Shown: positions 1 to 7,376, counted from the stretch's first letter. The stretch is 9,543 nt of DNA from Rickettsiaceae bacterium (GCA_021741285.1 JAIOYD010000041.1:1-9543); one strand, 5' to 3'. Program-made: numbers and translations. The notes: a model not told the origin generated them from the letters alone.

Positions 1-113
1 TAATTGGTATGGTTAAAAGATTTAAAATTATCGCCGATCGTTACAGAAATAGAAGAAAACGGTTCGGTTTAAGATTCAACTTAATTGCCGGAATTTATAA
101 TTTCGAGCTTTAA
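1..113 (+). CDS. IS5-type transposase, C-terminal fragment (cut by window edge)
   Basis: The frame starting at base 3 is open to a TAA at 111-113 and gives 36 residues. These are highly basic and contain DRYRNRRKRFGLRFNLIAGI, which resembles the extreme C-terminus of the IS5-family DDE transposases common in Rickettsiales, where an arginine-rich RNRRKRFG stretch precedes a hydrophobic tail. The DDE catalytic core would lie upstream, outside the window, so I cannot say whether the gene is intact. The stop codon is followed three bases later by the putative terminal repeat at 117-136, the expected arrangement for the right end of such an element. Family assignment rests on recognition of this tail only. 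Confidence 0.72.
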   Translation, partial: IGMVKRFKIIADRYRNRRKRFGLRFNLIAGIYNFEL

Positions 114-116
114 AGA

Positions 117-136
117 GGTTATGCAAGAGGTCTATT
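117..136 (+). repeat. IS terminal repeat, copy 1
   Basis: The sequence GGTTATGCAAGAGGTCTATT begins four bases after the transposase stop codon. It is identical over 20 bp to 212-231, and identity ends exactly at both sides (A against T before, T against C after). Its place immediately after the transposase gene makes it the natural right terminal repeat of the element. Confidence 0.7.
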
Positions 137-138
137 TT

Positions 139-167
139 AAAAATTCCTGAAATTACGTCAGAAATTT
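139..167 (-). terminator. Candidate terminator of the transporter operon
   Basis: Read on the minus strand, AAATTTCTGA (167-158) pairs with TCAGGAATTT (150-141) across a 7-nt loop. This gives a 10-bp stem with one G-U pair, followed by a run of five T ending at 139. It lies about 40 nt beyond the symporter stop codon. The stem is AT-rich and so weak, and it could equally be a palindrome belonging to IS or MITE sequence. On the plus strand the same hairpin lacks a clean T run. Confidence 0.4.
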
Positions 168-180
168 AGAATTTTGACGC

Positions 181-200
181 AGAGACTTTATAGAGTTTCT
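181..200. repeat. Imperfect palindrome between the two IS-end copies
   Basis: AGAGACTTTATAGAGTTTCT is a near-palindrome: 8 of 10 positions are symmetric and the other two can form G-U pairs in RNA. Just before it, 156-179 is a second imperfect palindrome with outer arms CGTCA and TGACG. The 18 bases at 175-192 match 9407-9424 (opposite strand) with two mismatches, which suggests a dispersed palindromic repeat. Confidence 0.45.
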
Positions 201-206
201 ACTTAT

Positions 207-1589
207 TTATTGGTTATGCAAGAGGTCTATTCTCTTTGCAAAGTAAAAAGCCAAAAATATCAGTAAGTGAGCTGTAGTTCCAACAAACACCCCTTTTAGA
301 TAGAAGTGCTCTTCAAGATATAATTGCCATAAAACAAACGTTAAGGCTCCAGTCGCGCACGAAATAACAAAATTTCTTTTACTTATAGTAATGCCAAATA
401 AGCCAAAAATCATGGGTACCAGGACTATAGGACTCCAAAAACCTACCACGAATATTACTAGATCAACTACCTTAGAAAAACATAAGGCAATAACTATAGC
501 TATACTACCGATTAATACATTCATTATTCTTGCGAGCATTAACATAGAGGTTTGATGTTTAACTGAAAATAAGGGGTTAAAAATATCTTTAACAATAGTA
601 ATGGAAGTAACATTCAAATCAGAGTCAGCTGTTGACATCACTGCCGCTAAAAGACCAACTACTACTATTCCTTGAACGCCCACCGGGATGATATGATCAA
701 TTAAATAGGGCAAGGCTAAGCTTGCTTTAATATCTGGATATTGTACGTAGGCAATTAGGCCATTAATAGTTACAAATACTAGAAAAATAACATATACGCC
801 AGTCTTGATTATTATAGCATTTGTTGTGGTTTTACTATCTTTGTTAATTAGAGCTCTTTGAATAAAGGTCGGTAATAAGTTAATAACTGAAAACCCAAGA
901 GCTGCTGATATTGTGAGACCGAGGAGGTCTGGATTATCTGGGAAAGAGACCTTATCAAGAGGGACAGAGGCAATAAATTTATCAAATCCAATTTGGTATA
1001 TGCCGAAAATCGTGATAATTGGTATAGCAACTATCATGGCAAAAAACTGAAGGAGATTAGTAAAGAGAACTGACTGTAATCCCCCAATAGTCGTATATAT
1101 TACTACTATTCCATAACTGAGTGTTACCCCTAAAACATAATCTACTTGTAGGATGTACTCAAAAATTCTTCCACTTACACTAATCTGGGCAGCTAATAGC
1201 CCAATAGAGACTAATATTGCTGATAATCCACCAATATAGCGTCCAGGTAATCCATAGTAGGATGACATAATATCGCCAATAGTTTCTGAACCGTAATGCT
1301 GTATTAGTTTTGGAACTATATAAATTGCTATTAAGAGATCAATAGGCATGGCAATCAATAGGCCATAACTATGTGCAATGGTTTCAGAAAAAGCTTTTTC
1401 AGATATTCCGAAAGTTGTACCTCCGCCAATAGTGGAAGCAAAAATTGTTGCTACAAGCAATAGCTTATTACCCTTAACTCCTTTAGTAATCCTAGAAAAA
1501 GACTTAAAGTTGCCGCCTGTAGTTCTTTTAACTATTCCGATTATGAGCAAGAGGGAAAGATAGGAAAATACTATAATTATATCAATCAT
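207..1589 (-). CDS. Sodium:solute symporter family protein
   Basis: The 460-residue, very hydrophobic protein has about 12-13 predicted membrane helices and belongs to the SSS family (PutP/PanF/SGLT type), inner-membrane carriers that move a solute in with Na+. Visible family features are ASTIGGGTTFGISEKAF in the second helix region (51-67), IGGLQSVLFTNLLQFF (168-183), QRALINKDSK (244-253) and AAVMSTADSDLN (315-326). The last holds the Ser/Thr residues that line the Na2 site in this family. The substrate (proline, pantothenate or another organic solute) cannot be read from sequence. The ATG overlaps the stop region of the AmpG-like gene upstream by 8 bp, so the pair is one operon and is probably translationally coupled. 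Residues 454-460 (IDLLHNQ) are encoded by the IS-end copy at 212-231, and the stop lies just beyond it, so the native C-terminus was probably replaced. The transport core is complete and I expect a functional protein. Confidence 0.88.
   Translation of the reverse strand: MIDIIIVFSYLSLLLIIGIVKRTTGGNFKSFSRITKGVKGNKLLLVATIFASTIGGGTTFGISEKAFSETIAHSYGLLIAMPIDLLIAIYIVPKLIQHYGSETIGDIMSSYYGLPGRYIGGLSAILVSIGLLAAQISVSGRIFEYILQVDYVLGVTLSYGIVVIYTTIGGLQSVLFTNLLQFFAMIVAIPIITIFGIYQIGFDKFIASVPLDKVSFPDNPDLLGLTISAALGFSVINLLPTFIQRALINKDSKTTTNAIIIKTGVYVIFLVFVTINGLIAYVQYPDIKASLALPYLIDHIIPVGVQGIVVVGLLAAVMSTADSDLNVTSITIVKDIFNPLFSVKHQTSMLMLARIMNVLIGSIAIVIALCFSKVVDLVIFVVGFWSPIVLVPMIFGLFGITISKRNFVISCATGALTFVLWQLYLEEHFYLKGVFVGTTAHLLIFLAFYFAKRIDLLHNQ
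212..231 (+). repeat. IS terminal repeat, copy 2, inside the symporter 3' end
   Basis: This is an exact 20-bp copy of 117-136 in the same orientation, 95 bp away. No transposase sequence accompanies it: the 75 bp between the copies are non-coding and palindrome-rich. It therefore looks like a solo end left by an earlier insertion or deletion. Read on the minus strand it supplies the last residues of the upstream symporter gene. Confidence 0.65.
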
Positions 1590-2859
1590 AATTTACCATA
1601 CTTTGTTTCTTTTTCATTTTTTCTAAATATACAATGATCACTAGAGCTGGTACGGTTGCAACTGTTGTGAACAGATAAAATACTGTCCAGCCAAAATTTG
1701 CAACAAAATAGCCTGAAATAGATGGCAGGATAGATCTCGAGAGCCCCATCATTGATGAAAAGAAAGAATATTGCGTAGCTCTAAATCTTCCATCACATAA
1801 AGAGGCAATGAACGCAATATATGCTGCCATAGTCATACCTCCACTTATACCTTCAAACCCTGTAATTAAGAATAGTAAGTATATATTTTTGCCAACAGCA
1901 TCTTGCAGTACAAATAGAACGTGAGCGGCAGCATGAATTGATCCAAAAAGCAACAAACTCTCATAAAGAGGTTTTTTCCTCATTATATAACTTGCGAGCA
2001 ATCCACCAATCATTGCAGAAATAGCTCCAAATAGTTTTCCTGCTGTGGCTATCTCAAATGAGTCGTAGCCAATATGATGCAGAAACGGAGTAATCATCAT
2101 ACTGATGAAATTATCTGGAAGTCTGTATAAGATTAGAAAAATAATAACAAATAATATATACTTATTTGATCCGATGGGTTTTAAAATTTTCTTTATAAAA
2201 GAACGCGTTCTTAGGAAGTAGCCTTGATGCTTAATCGCATCCTCAATTAGTTCATTGTTAAATTTTGTATAAAGCGAAGCTAGGTTTTTTGATAGTAAAA
2301 TCAATATGATAGGGAAAACAATTAATACTATGCTAAATAATTCGTAGACTAGATTCCATCGCATATATTGAGAAATGTAGATTGCTCCAGAGCTGGAAAG
2401 TAGCATACCTATACGATAGCCAAATATATACATTCCCGAAATTTCTCCTTGATGTCTTTTATCAACTAATTCTGTTCGAAGAGCACCAAGGATAGAGTCT
2501 TGTGCTGAAGCAAAAATAGATATTAAAAGACCAGATATGGCTAGTGGCAACAGCTCTTGGGTTGGGTCAAATGTGCTTATTAAATATACTGCTGCACTCA
2601 GTAGAAGTTGTACTAATAATAACCAAGAGAGCCTTTGACCAAAAGCGGAGTGTAAAAAGGGGATTTTTTTGGTGTCAAAAAGAGGCGCCCAAGTAAAATT
2701 TATTGCATAAGGCAGTGATACTAAAGAAAATGCTCCTATCGTTCTTATGTCAATTTTTTCAAATGAAAGCCAATAATTAAGTGTATATCCGCTGAGCATT
2801 ATGGTAAAACCACTCATCAACCCAAACAACCATACTATTAAAAATTTTTTTCTTGGCAT
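1582..2859 (-). CDS. AmpG-family MFS permease (muropeptide-permease-like)
   Basis: The 425-residue integral membrane protein of the major facilitator superfamily has about 12 helices. The AmpG subfamily is recognisable from LVSLPYAINFTWAPLFD (46-62), ASAQDSILGALRTEL (117-131), GYRIGMLLS (147-155) and, near the C-terminus, a GGMTMAAYIAFIASLC stretch followed by ATQYSFFSS and a SGYFVANFGW motif. E. coli AmpG imports anhydro-muropeptides for cell-wall recycling and is longer (14 helices). Rickettsiales carry several shorter AmpG paralogues whose substrates are mostly unproven, so I give no symbol. The start is preceded by an AAGAG ribosome site four bases before the ATG. It is the first gene of a two-gene minus-strand operon, diverging from tlc, with the symporter overlapping its last codons. 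No broken motif or frameshift is visible. Confidence 0.85.
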   Translation of the reverse strand: MPRKKFLIVWLFGLMSGFTIMLSGYTLNYWLSFEKIDIRTIGAFSLVSLPYAINFTWAPLFDTKKIPFLHSAFGQRLSWLLLVQLLLSAAVYLISTFDPTQELLPLAISGLLISIFASAQDSILGALRTELVDKRHQGEISGMYIFGYRIGMLLSSSGAIYISQYMRWNLVYELFSIVLIVFPIILILLSKNLASLYTKFNNELIEDAIKHQGYFLRTRSFIKKILKPIGSNKYILFVIIFLILYRLPDNFISMMITPFLHHIGYDSFEIATAGKLFGAISAMIGGLLASYIMRKKPLYESLLLFGSIHAAAHVLFVLQDAVGKNIYLLFLITGFEGISGGMTMAAYIAFIASLCDGRFRATQYSFFSSMMGLSRSILPSISGYFVANFGWTVFYLFTTVATVPALVIIVYLEKMKKKQSMVNYD

Positions 2860-2906
2860 AATCTCTTTAAACTTCTCAAACTTAGAATATTCTCAGAATG
2901 AACAGA

Positions 2907-2935
2907 TTGTAGTTAAGAACCTGTTTTAACATAAT
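2907..2935 (+). promoter_or_regulatory. Possible upstream promoter for the tlc operon
   Basis: TTGTAG (2907-2912), a 17-bp spacer and CATAAT (2930-2935, five of six to the -10 consensus) face tlc. The -35 is weak (three of six). If used, it would give a leader of about 160 nt that contains the small SD-preceded frame at 2991-3017. It is less convincing than the promoter at 3014. Confidence 0.22.
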
Positions 2936-2958
2936 GTGAGATTTAATTGTGTGATAGT

Positions 2959-2985
2959 ATTATCTTTTAATCTTAAGGGAGTCAA
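2959..2985 (-). promoter_or_regulatory. Candidate promoter for the minus-strand transporter operon
   Basis: Read on the minus strand: TTGACT (2985-2980, five of six to the -35 consensus), a 15-bp spacer, then GATAAT (2964-2959, five of six to the -10 consensus). The spacer is short for sigma-70. Transcription would start near 2952 and leave a leader of about 90 nt before the AmpG-like ATG at 2859. Confidence 0.4.
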
Positions 2986-3013
2986 TAACTATGGTAATGA
3001 TAAAGCTTTTTTA

Positions 3014-3042
3014 TTGACAACTAATTAGCTCTGTACTAGAAC
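3014..3042 (+). promoter_or_regulatory. Candidate promoter of the tlc-rluC operon
   Basis: A perfect -35 TTGACA (3014-3019) is followed by a 17-bp spacer and TAGAAC (3037-3042, four of six to the -10 consensus). Transcription would start near 3049, about 53 nt before the tlc ATG. It is the only promoter-like site in the divergent region with a perfect -35 box, and the dense packing downstream suggests it drives all five genes. Confidence 0.5.
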
Positions 3043-3101
3043 TGGTAAGTATTTGCAAGAGGATGTAGGTACTGATTTAAGCAGGTCTTTTGTAATATTG
3101 A

Positions 3102-4634
3102 ATGTCTAATCTTAAAAATCCAATCTTTGTAAACAAAATCAAGAACATATTCTGGCCCATAGAGCGTTCAGAGATAAAGCTATTTTTACCGCTTGGATTA
3201 ATGATGATGTGTATGTTGTTCAACTTCGGGTCATTAAGATCAATCAAGGACAGTTTGGTTGTACCGAACATAGGGGCAGAAGTTATCAGTTTCCTCAAAT
3301 TATGGCTAGTACTACCATCCACTATAATCTTTACTCTGATATATGTTCGCTTGAGTAATATATTTGAGTATGATCGTTTATTTTATATTATAGTTTGTTT
3401 TTTTCTCGGCTTCTTTATTTTATTTACCTATGTTTTATTTCCACAGCAACATCTGTTTCATCCAAGCGATGAAACAATAGCTAGTTTGACGCATAGCTAC
3501 CCTTATTTAAAATGGTTTATAAAAATCTTGGGTAAATGGAGTTACGCTCTGATGTATGTTTTTTGTGAGCTGTGGAGTGTTGTCATAATCAACTTATTAT
3601 TCTGGCAGTACGCGAATCATATTTTTGATACAGACTCAGCTAAAAGATTTTATCCATTTCTTGGTGTTATAGGTAACGTTGGTTTAATTATAGCTGGTAA
3701 TATTTTAGTAAGCTTCTCTGACCTTTCTGGGGTTTCAGATGAGCATATCCTCAAATCATATTCTAATGATATTGGCTATCAGTGCGAAATGGTTTTGAAG
3801 CCAATTATGAAGTCTGTTATTTTTGCAGGTCTAGTAGCTATGGCATTATATAGGTATATAGATCATTACATCCTTAAGAACAGCCAATTTAAGAGGCGAA
3901 AAACGACTGCAGCAGAAAAAACTAAAACTTCTTTATCCTTTTTTCAGAGTATTAAATTAATTGTAAGGTCCAAATATATTGGACATATAGTGTTGCTTGT
4001 ACTTTGTTACGGACTGCTAATTAATATTCTTGAAGGACCGTGGAAGTCAAAAGTTAGCCAACTTTACCCAAATACAATTGATTACATAAATTTTATGGGT
4101 AGGTTTAATATCTGGATGGGGGTTTCTTGCGTTGCATTCATGATAATAGGTAGTAATATTTTAAGAAGCTTCTCTTGGAGAGCATCGGCATTAGTTACAC
4201 CCTTTATGATGAGTGCTACGGGTTTGATCTTTTTTGGTTTTGTAATAATTGCCAATTATGTAGATTTTTCAGATGAATGGTTTAACCCTATATATTTTGC
4301 AGTACTTATAGGTGCTATTCAAAACATATTGAGTAAAGCAACAAAATACTCTCTATTTGACTCAACAAAAGAAATGGCCTATATACCGCTTTCGTTAGAG
4401 TTGAAGACCAAAGGTAAAGCGGCTGTAGAAGTTATAGGCTTAAAATTTGGTAAATCGCTGGGGGCGTTTATACAGTCTTCGATGTTCATTCTTATGCCAA
4501 TGGCAACTTTTGACTCCCTAGCTCAATATTTACTTGGTATTTTTGTATTAATAATGGCATTGTGGATATGGAATGTTAGAATCCTTGGTAAGGAATACGC
4601 AAATCTAAGAGGCGAAGAAAATGAAAATAATTAA
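3102..4634 (+). CDS. tlc: Tlc-family nucleotide transporter (ADP,ATP carrier type)
   Basis: The 510-residue protein has about 12 membrane helices and is an inner-membrane carrier of the bacterial/plastid NTT family. Members in Rickettsia and Chlamydia exchange host ATP for bacterial ADP or import other nucleotides. Family landmarks are the FWPIERSEIKLFLPL leader (17-31), LRSIKDSLVVP (45-55), the YPYLKWFIKILGKWSYA block (133-149), ILEGPWKSKVSQLYP (309-323), IGSNILR (349-355) and LFDSTKEMAYIPLSLELKTK (418-437) followed by GKAAVEVIG. Length is close to the usual 490-515 residues. An in-frame TGA lies immediately before the ATG, so translation cannot begin further upstream; the ribosome site is poor. 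Rickettsiaceae carry up to five tlc paralogues (ATP/ADP, or CTP/UTP/GDP, or GTP/GDP) and I cannot tell which this is. It heads a five-gene operon and overlaps the next gene by 14 bp. Confidence 0.93.
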   Translation: MSNLKNPIFVNKIKNIFWPIERSEIKLFLPLGLMMMCMLFNFGSLRSIKDSLVVPNIGAEVISFLKLWLVLPSTIIFTLIYVRLSNIFEYDRLFYIIVCFFLGFFILFTYVLFPQQHLFHPSDETIASLTHSYPYLKWFIKILGKWSYALMYVFCELWSVVIINLLFWQYANHIFDTDSAKRFYPFLGVIGNVGLIIAGNILVSFSDLSGVSDEHILKSYSNDIGYQCEMVLKPIMKSVIFAGLVAMALYRYIDHYILKNSQFKRRKTTAAEKTKTSLSFFQSIKLIVRSKYIGHIVLLVLCYGLLINILEGPWKSKVSQLYPNTIDYINFMGRFNIWMGVSCVAFMIIGSNILRSFSWRASALVTPFMMSATGLIFFGFVIIANYVDFSDEWFNPIYFAVLIGAIQNILSKATKYSLFDSTKEMAYIPLSLELKTKGKAAVEVIGLKFGKSLGAFIQSSMFILMPMATFDSLAQYLLGIFVLIMALWIWNVRILGKEYANLRGEENENN

Positions 4635-6375
4635 AACCATAGTTATTATATTAGTGCTATTTTTATTAGGCCTGGCTGGATTATGGTACTTTGTAACCAA
4701 AAAACTCGCGACAGAGTTAAATGAAAAATATGCAGGTAAAGAATTTGCGATCAAAGGTGTGGATAAAATTGATTATTTCATTACTTTCAACAAAGTAGTG
4801 CCGTCAGGATTTCCATACAAAATTGGTTGGAAAGTTATAGGATGGAAAGAAGAGAGTAGGAGCGCAGATATTATCTATACATCTCCCCTAGAGTTTGGTT
4901 ATGACCTGATATTACAACGTGCTTTTGTTAATTATAATGGAGATATAGTTGCTTCTTATAAGCCAGCAAAGTTTGGCTTTGGTTCACGTTTAAGCATAAA
5001 TAACTATAATATTTCTGTTGACATACCGCTAAACAAAGAATTGTTTAAAACCCTTAAGTCTATTAAAGATCCAGTAGAGATAGTAAACCATGTATCGGAG
5101 ATTAAAATTTCCACTGGAAAGGTTGAAATTTTTGATTTAATTGATAACGAAAAATTTTATGACAAAGAGTTTGAACACATGAAATTATCGTTTGTTTCTA
5201 ACAAAATTTACGAAAATATCAAGGATCTATTAGATCACATCCCTCAAGAATATAAGATACACTATGTTGTTAAAACACACCCAAATAAAGCTGTGATGAG
5301 AAGGTTACCTGTTAGTTTATTTTATGGATTTTCTGCTTTGCCAGCAGGTTTTGATTTTACGGCTAATGCCGAAATAAAAACTAAAGGCAATAATGTTGGA
5401 GAGTTTATGAAAGGCCTTGAGGTTAAAGCTGATGCTACTTGCGAATCAAGTTACCTTGATTTACCAAATTTAAAAATTCATTATACATCTGGGAATTATA
5501 GTGACGGCAGGGATTTTATGCTTGATACAAGCTCTAAAATTAAAATAAAATCAGGCATGTTTGATCATATTTTTGAAAAGTATGGATTATTATATGCTCC
5601 ACTTCTTCTTAAATCGCCTATGGGTATAGCTGTAGACCAAGAGATTCGTTATATTATTCAAAATAAAGAGATTTTTAAGTTCAAAGATCTGGAGAATAAT
5701 TCTTATGATTTTGGCTTGAAAATGAATTCATCAAACACAAAGAGCAAGAAGTACTTAAAGATAGAGGATTTTAGTATTCTATCTGATAAATCTGGGGTAA
5801 GGTTAACACATGAAATGCAGGCGAATATCAGTCGTAAGATGGACTGGTTTGCAAATGGTATCTTATATTTAACAAACTACCCTACGGTTATTGAATTTAG
5901 TTCTGGGTATATCTACAGATTTGGCAAATTCAAAATTTTAAATGATGAAGCCAGGCATCTTTATATAGATGTGAATAAAGCTTTTCTTAAAGACATATCT
6001 GATCATCCTCAATCAATTTCAAATGACCTGAGCTTTGAATATAAGTTAAATTCAAGCCGTATGGATCAATCGATGATTGGTAGTGTAAAATTTGATCAGA
6101 TAATTCCTTTATATACTTTGATGCTTTATCAAAAATTGTTCGATAAAGTTGGGTACGGTGGGGATGTTTTAAGTAGAATGAAAGAAATATTACCGCAAAT
6201 AGATGGCAATGATCCATTATTACAAAAAATTCTACCAAGAATATCAAGCGGGAATGTAGTTAAGGAATCTGTGGGAAAGCAAATAGATAAAGCAATGCCA
6301 GCCAAAGCAAAAGACATAATTCCAAAGATTGTGCCGAAAGATAGAAATGGATTGCTTAAATCTCAGATCAAATAA
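4621..6375 (+). CDS. DUF2125-like membrane-anchored envelope protein
   Basis: The 584-residue protein has one N-terminal hydrophobic helix (about residues 4-25) after a short basic start, so it is an uncleaved anchor or signal with the rest in the periplasm. The body is rich in alternating polar and hydrophobic strands. The PSGFPYKIGWKV stretch (61-72) after an FNKVV strand resembles the 'GFP' region of DUF2125 proteins, an alphaproteobacterial family of unknown function; I recognise this by pattern only. The C-terminal 70 residues are Lys/Pro-rich and probably unstructured. The ATG sits inside the last codons of tlc (14-bp overlap) with AGAGG at 4609-4613 as ribosome site, so coupling to tlc is likely. 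A role in envelope or lipid handling is only a guess from its topology. The coding frame is certain; the family call is moderate. Confidence 0.7.
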   Translation: MKIIKTIVIILVLFLLGLAGLWYFVTKKLATELNEKYAGKEFAIKGVDKIDYFITFNKVVPSGFPYKIGWKVIGWKEESRSADIIYTSPLEFGYDLILQRAFVNYNGDIVASYKPAKFGFGSRLSINNYNISVDIPLNKELFKTLKSIKDPVEIVNHVSEIKISTGKVEIFDLIDNEKFYDKEFEHMKLSFVSNKIYENIKDLLDHIPQEYKIHYVVKTHPNKAVMRRLPVSLFYGFSALPAGFDFTANAEIKTKGNNVGEFMKGLEVKADATCESSYLDLPNLKIHYTSGNYSDGRDFMLDTSSKIKIKSGMFDHIFEKYGLLYAPLLLKSPMGIAVDQEIRYIIQNKEIFKFKDLENNSYDFGLKMNSSNTKSKKYLKIEDFSILSDKSGVRLTHEMQANISRKMDWFANGILYLTNYPTVIEFSSGYIYRFGKFKILNDEARHLYIDVNKAFLKDISDHPQSISNDLSFEYKLNSSRMDQSMIGSVKFDQIIPLYTLMLYQKLFDKVGYGGDVLSRMKEILPQIDGNDPLLQKILPRISSGNVVKESVGKQIDKAMPAKAKDIIPKIVPKDRNGLLKSQIK

Positions 6376-6383
6376 AAAAAGAT

Positions 6384-6395
6384 AGGTAAAACTTG
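6384..6395 (+). promoter_or_regulatory. Ribosome binding site deciding the ispB TTG start
   Basis: AGG at 6384-6386 lies six bases before TTG 6393-6395. No in-frame ATG exists until 6444, which has no comparable purine site at the right distance. The TTG is therefore preferred. Confidence 0.55.
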
Positions 6396-7373
6396 AACTT
6401 AATTCAAGAAATTCATAGCTATTTATCTAGCGATATTCAAGCGATGAATGACATCATTATTGATAGTTTAGCTGTTGAGGAGGACCTAATTAAGGTCATT
6501 AGCCAGCACTTGTCTACTGCAGGTGGAAAAAGGATGCGTCCGATTTTGACCGTGCTTTGTTCCAAAATGTTTGGGTACACCGGAGATCAATCGATAAAAC
6601 TGGCTGCGGCGGTTGAATTTATTCATATGGCTACTTTGCTTCATGATGACGTTGTGGATGGGAGTAGAATGCGTCGTTTTTTACCTACTGCAAATGTAGT
6701 ATGGGGAAGTAAAGCCAGCATATTAGTAGGTGATTTTTTATTTAGTCAGTCGTTTAAGTTAATAGTATCAACTAAAATAATTTCTGCTTTACAGGCTTTA
6801 TCTAGTGCTTCAGCAATCATTGCGGAGGGAGAAGTATCGCAACTAGTCCAACTTGAACAAAAACGTATTGTTAAGGAAGAAGAGTACCTAAAGATTATTA
6901 ATGCAAAAACTGCTGAACTTTTTGGAGCGGCTTGTGAGGTAGGGGCTATTGTTGCTGGAAGAGAGGACGCGGCTCAAAACCTGAAGAAGTTTGGCTTGTG
7001 TTTGGGTAATATTTTTCAGATAGCAGATGATGCTCTTGACTATTTTAGTGACAGCAGTAAAGTTGGTAAGAATGTAGGTGATGACTTTTATGAAGGGAAA
7101 ATTACGTTGCCAGTTATATTATTAACTAAGAAAATCTCGGATCAAGAGAACAATAAGCTAAAGTCAATGATAGAGGCTACATATCGCTCGCCAGAAGATT
7201 TTGCTTGGGTTAGATTGATTATGAATGAGCATGAAATTCAAATAGACATTAAAAACTATCTTGAGGATTTGCGCTCAAGTGCACTAAATTCATTAGCAGA
7301 AATTAAGGTTGAAAATAAATCCCAAGACTATTTGGTGCGATTGGTAGATTTTGCCATCAATAGATCGTATTAG
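6393..7373 (+). CDS. ispB: Octaprenyl-type polyprenyl diphosphate synthase (TTG start)
   Basis: This 326-residue trans-polyprenyl synthase extends farnesyl diphosphate with isopentenyl diphosphate to make the ubiquinone side chain in the cytoplasm. Motifs in order are GGKRMRP (44-50, substrate binding), the first aspartate-rich motif HDDVVD (84-89) followed by SRMRR, AEGEVSQL (144-151), KTAELF (172-177), the second aspartate-rich motif QIADDALDYF (209-218) and GKNVGDDFYEGKITLP (225-240). Small residues precede the first DDxxD (HMATLL), as expected for long-chain products, but the exact length (C40 or C50) cannot be read. The start is TTG at 6393, supported by AGG at 6384-6386 and by the usual N-terminal helix. 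The next candidate, ATG 6444, would remove 17 residues. The gene begins 17 nt after the DUF2125 gene and ends 3 nt before ctaA. Confidence 0.9.
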   Translation: MNLIQEIHSYLSSDIQAMNDIIIDSLAVEEDLIKVISQHLSTAGGKRMRPILTVLCSKMFGYTGDQSIKLAAAVEFIHMATLLHDDVVDGSRMRRFLPTANVVWGSKASILVGDFLFSQSFKLIVSTKIISALQALSSASAIIAEGEVSQLVQLEQKRIVKEEEYLKIINAKTAELFGAACEVGAIVAGREDAAQNLKKFGLCLGNIFQIADDALDYFSDSSKVGKNVGDDFYEGKITLPVILLTKKISDQENNKLKSMIEATYRSPEDFAWVRLIMNEHEIQIDIKNYLEDLRSSALNSLAEIKVENKSQDYLVRLVDFAINRSY

Positions 7374-7376
7374 CAC

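Larger units (their letters stand above)
1..136 (+). mobile_element. Right end of an IS5-type insertion sequence
   Basis: The segment comprises the transposase C-terminus plus a 20-bp terminal sequence at 117-136. Read from the outside inwards this terminus begins AATAGACCTCTTGCATAACC, which resembles the GAGACCTTTGCA-type ends of IS5/IS1031 elements. The left end is outside the window. The outer boundary at about 136 is inferred from where identity with the second copy at 212-231 stops. A target duplication cannot be judged without the left end. Confidence 0.62.

Noticed and set aside
2991..3017. Eight-codon frame (MVMIKLFY) with a strong AAGGGAG site nine bases upstream, as a possible leader peptide for tlc.
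   Set aside because: The best tlc promoter lies at 3014-3042, after this frame, so it would not be in that transcript. The AAGGGAG also overlaps the minus-strand promoter boxes. It would matter only if the weak promoter at 2907-2935 is used.
3054..3062. TGCAAGAGG, matching nine bases of the IS terminal repeat.
   Set aside because: The match does not extend to either side (ATGTAG follows instead of TCTATT), and nine bases is short. I treat it as chance.
2860..3101. Search for a riboswitch, tRNA or other structured RNA between the divergent operons.
   Set aside because: I find no tRNA cloverleaf, no conserved riboswitch core and no strong hairpin with a T run; only promoter-like boxes are supportable.
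3077..3322. Antisense open frame across the tlc start.
   Set aside because: It lies opposite the conserved Tlc N-terminus, shows no recognisable motif and has no promoter; it reflects codon bias of the real gene.
5987..6317. Antisense open frames inside the DUF2125 gene.
   Set aside because: They overlap each other and a coherent sense protein, and neither has a recognisable domain or a ribosome site.
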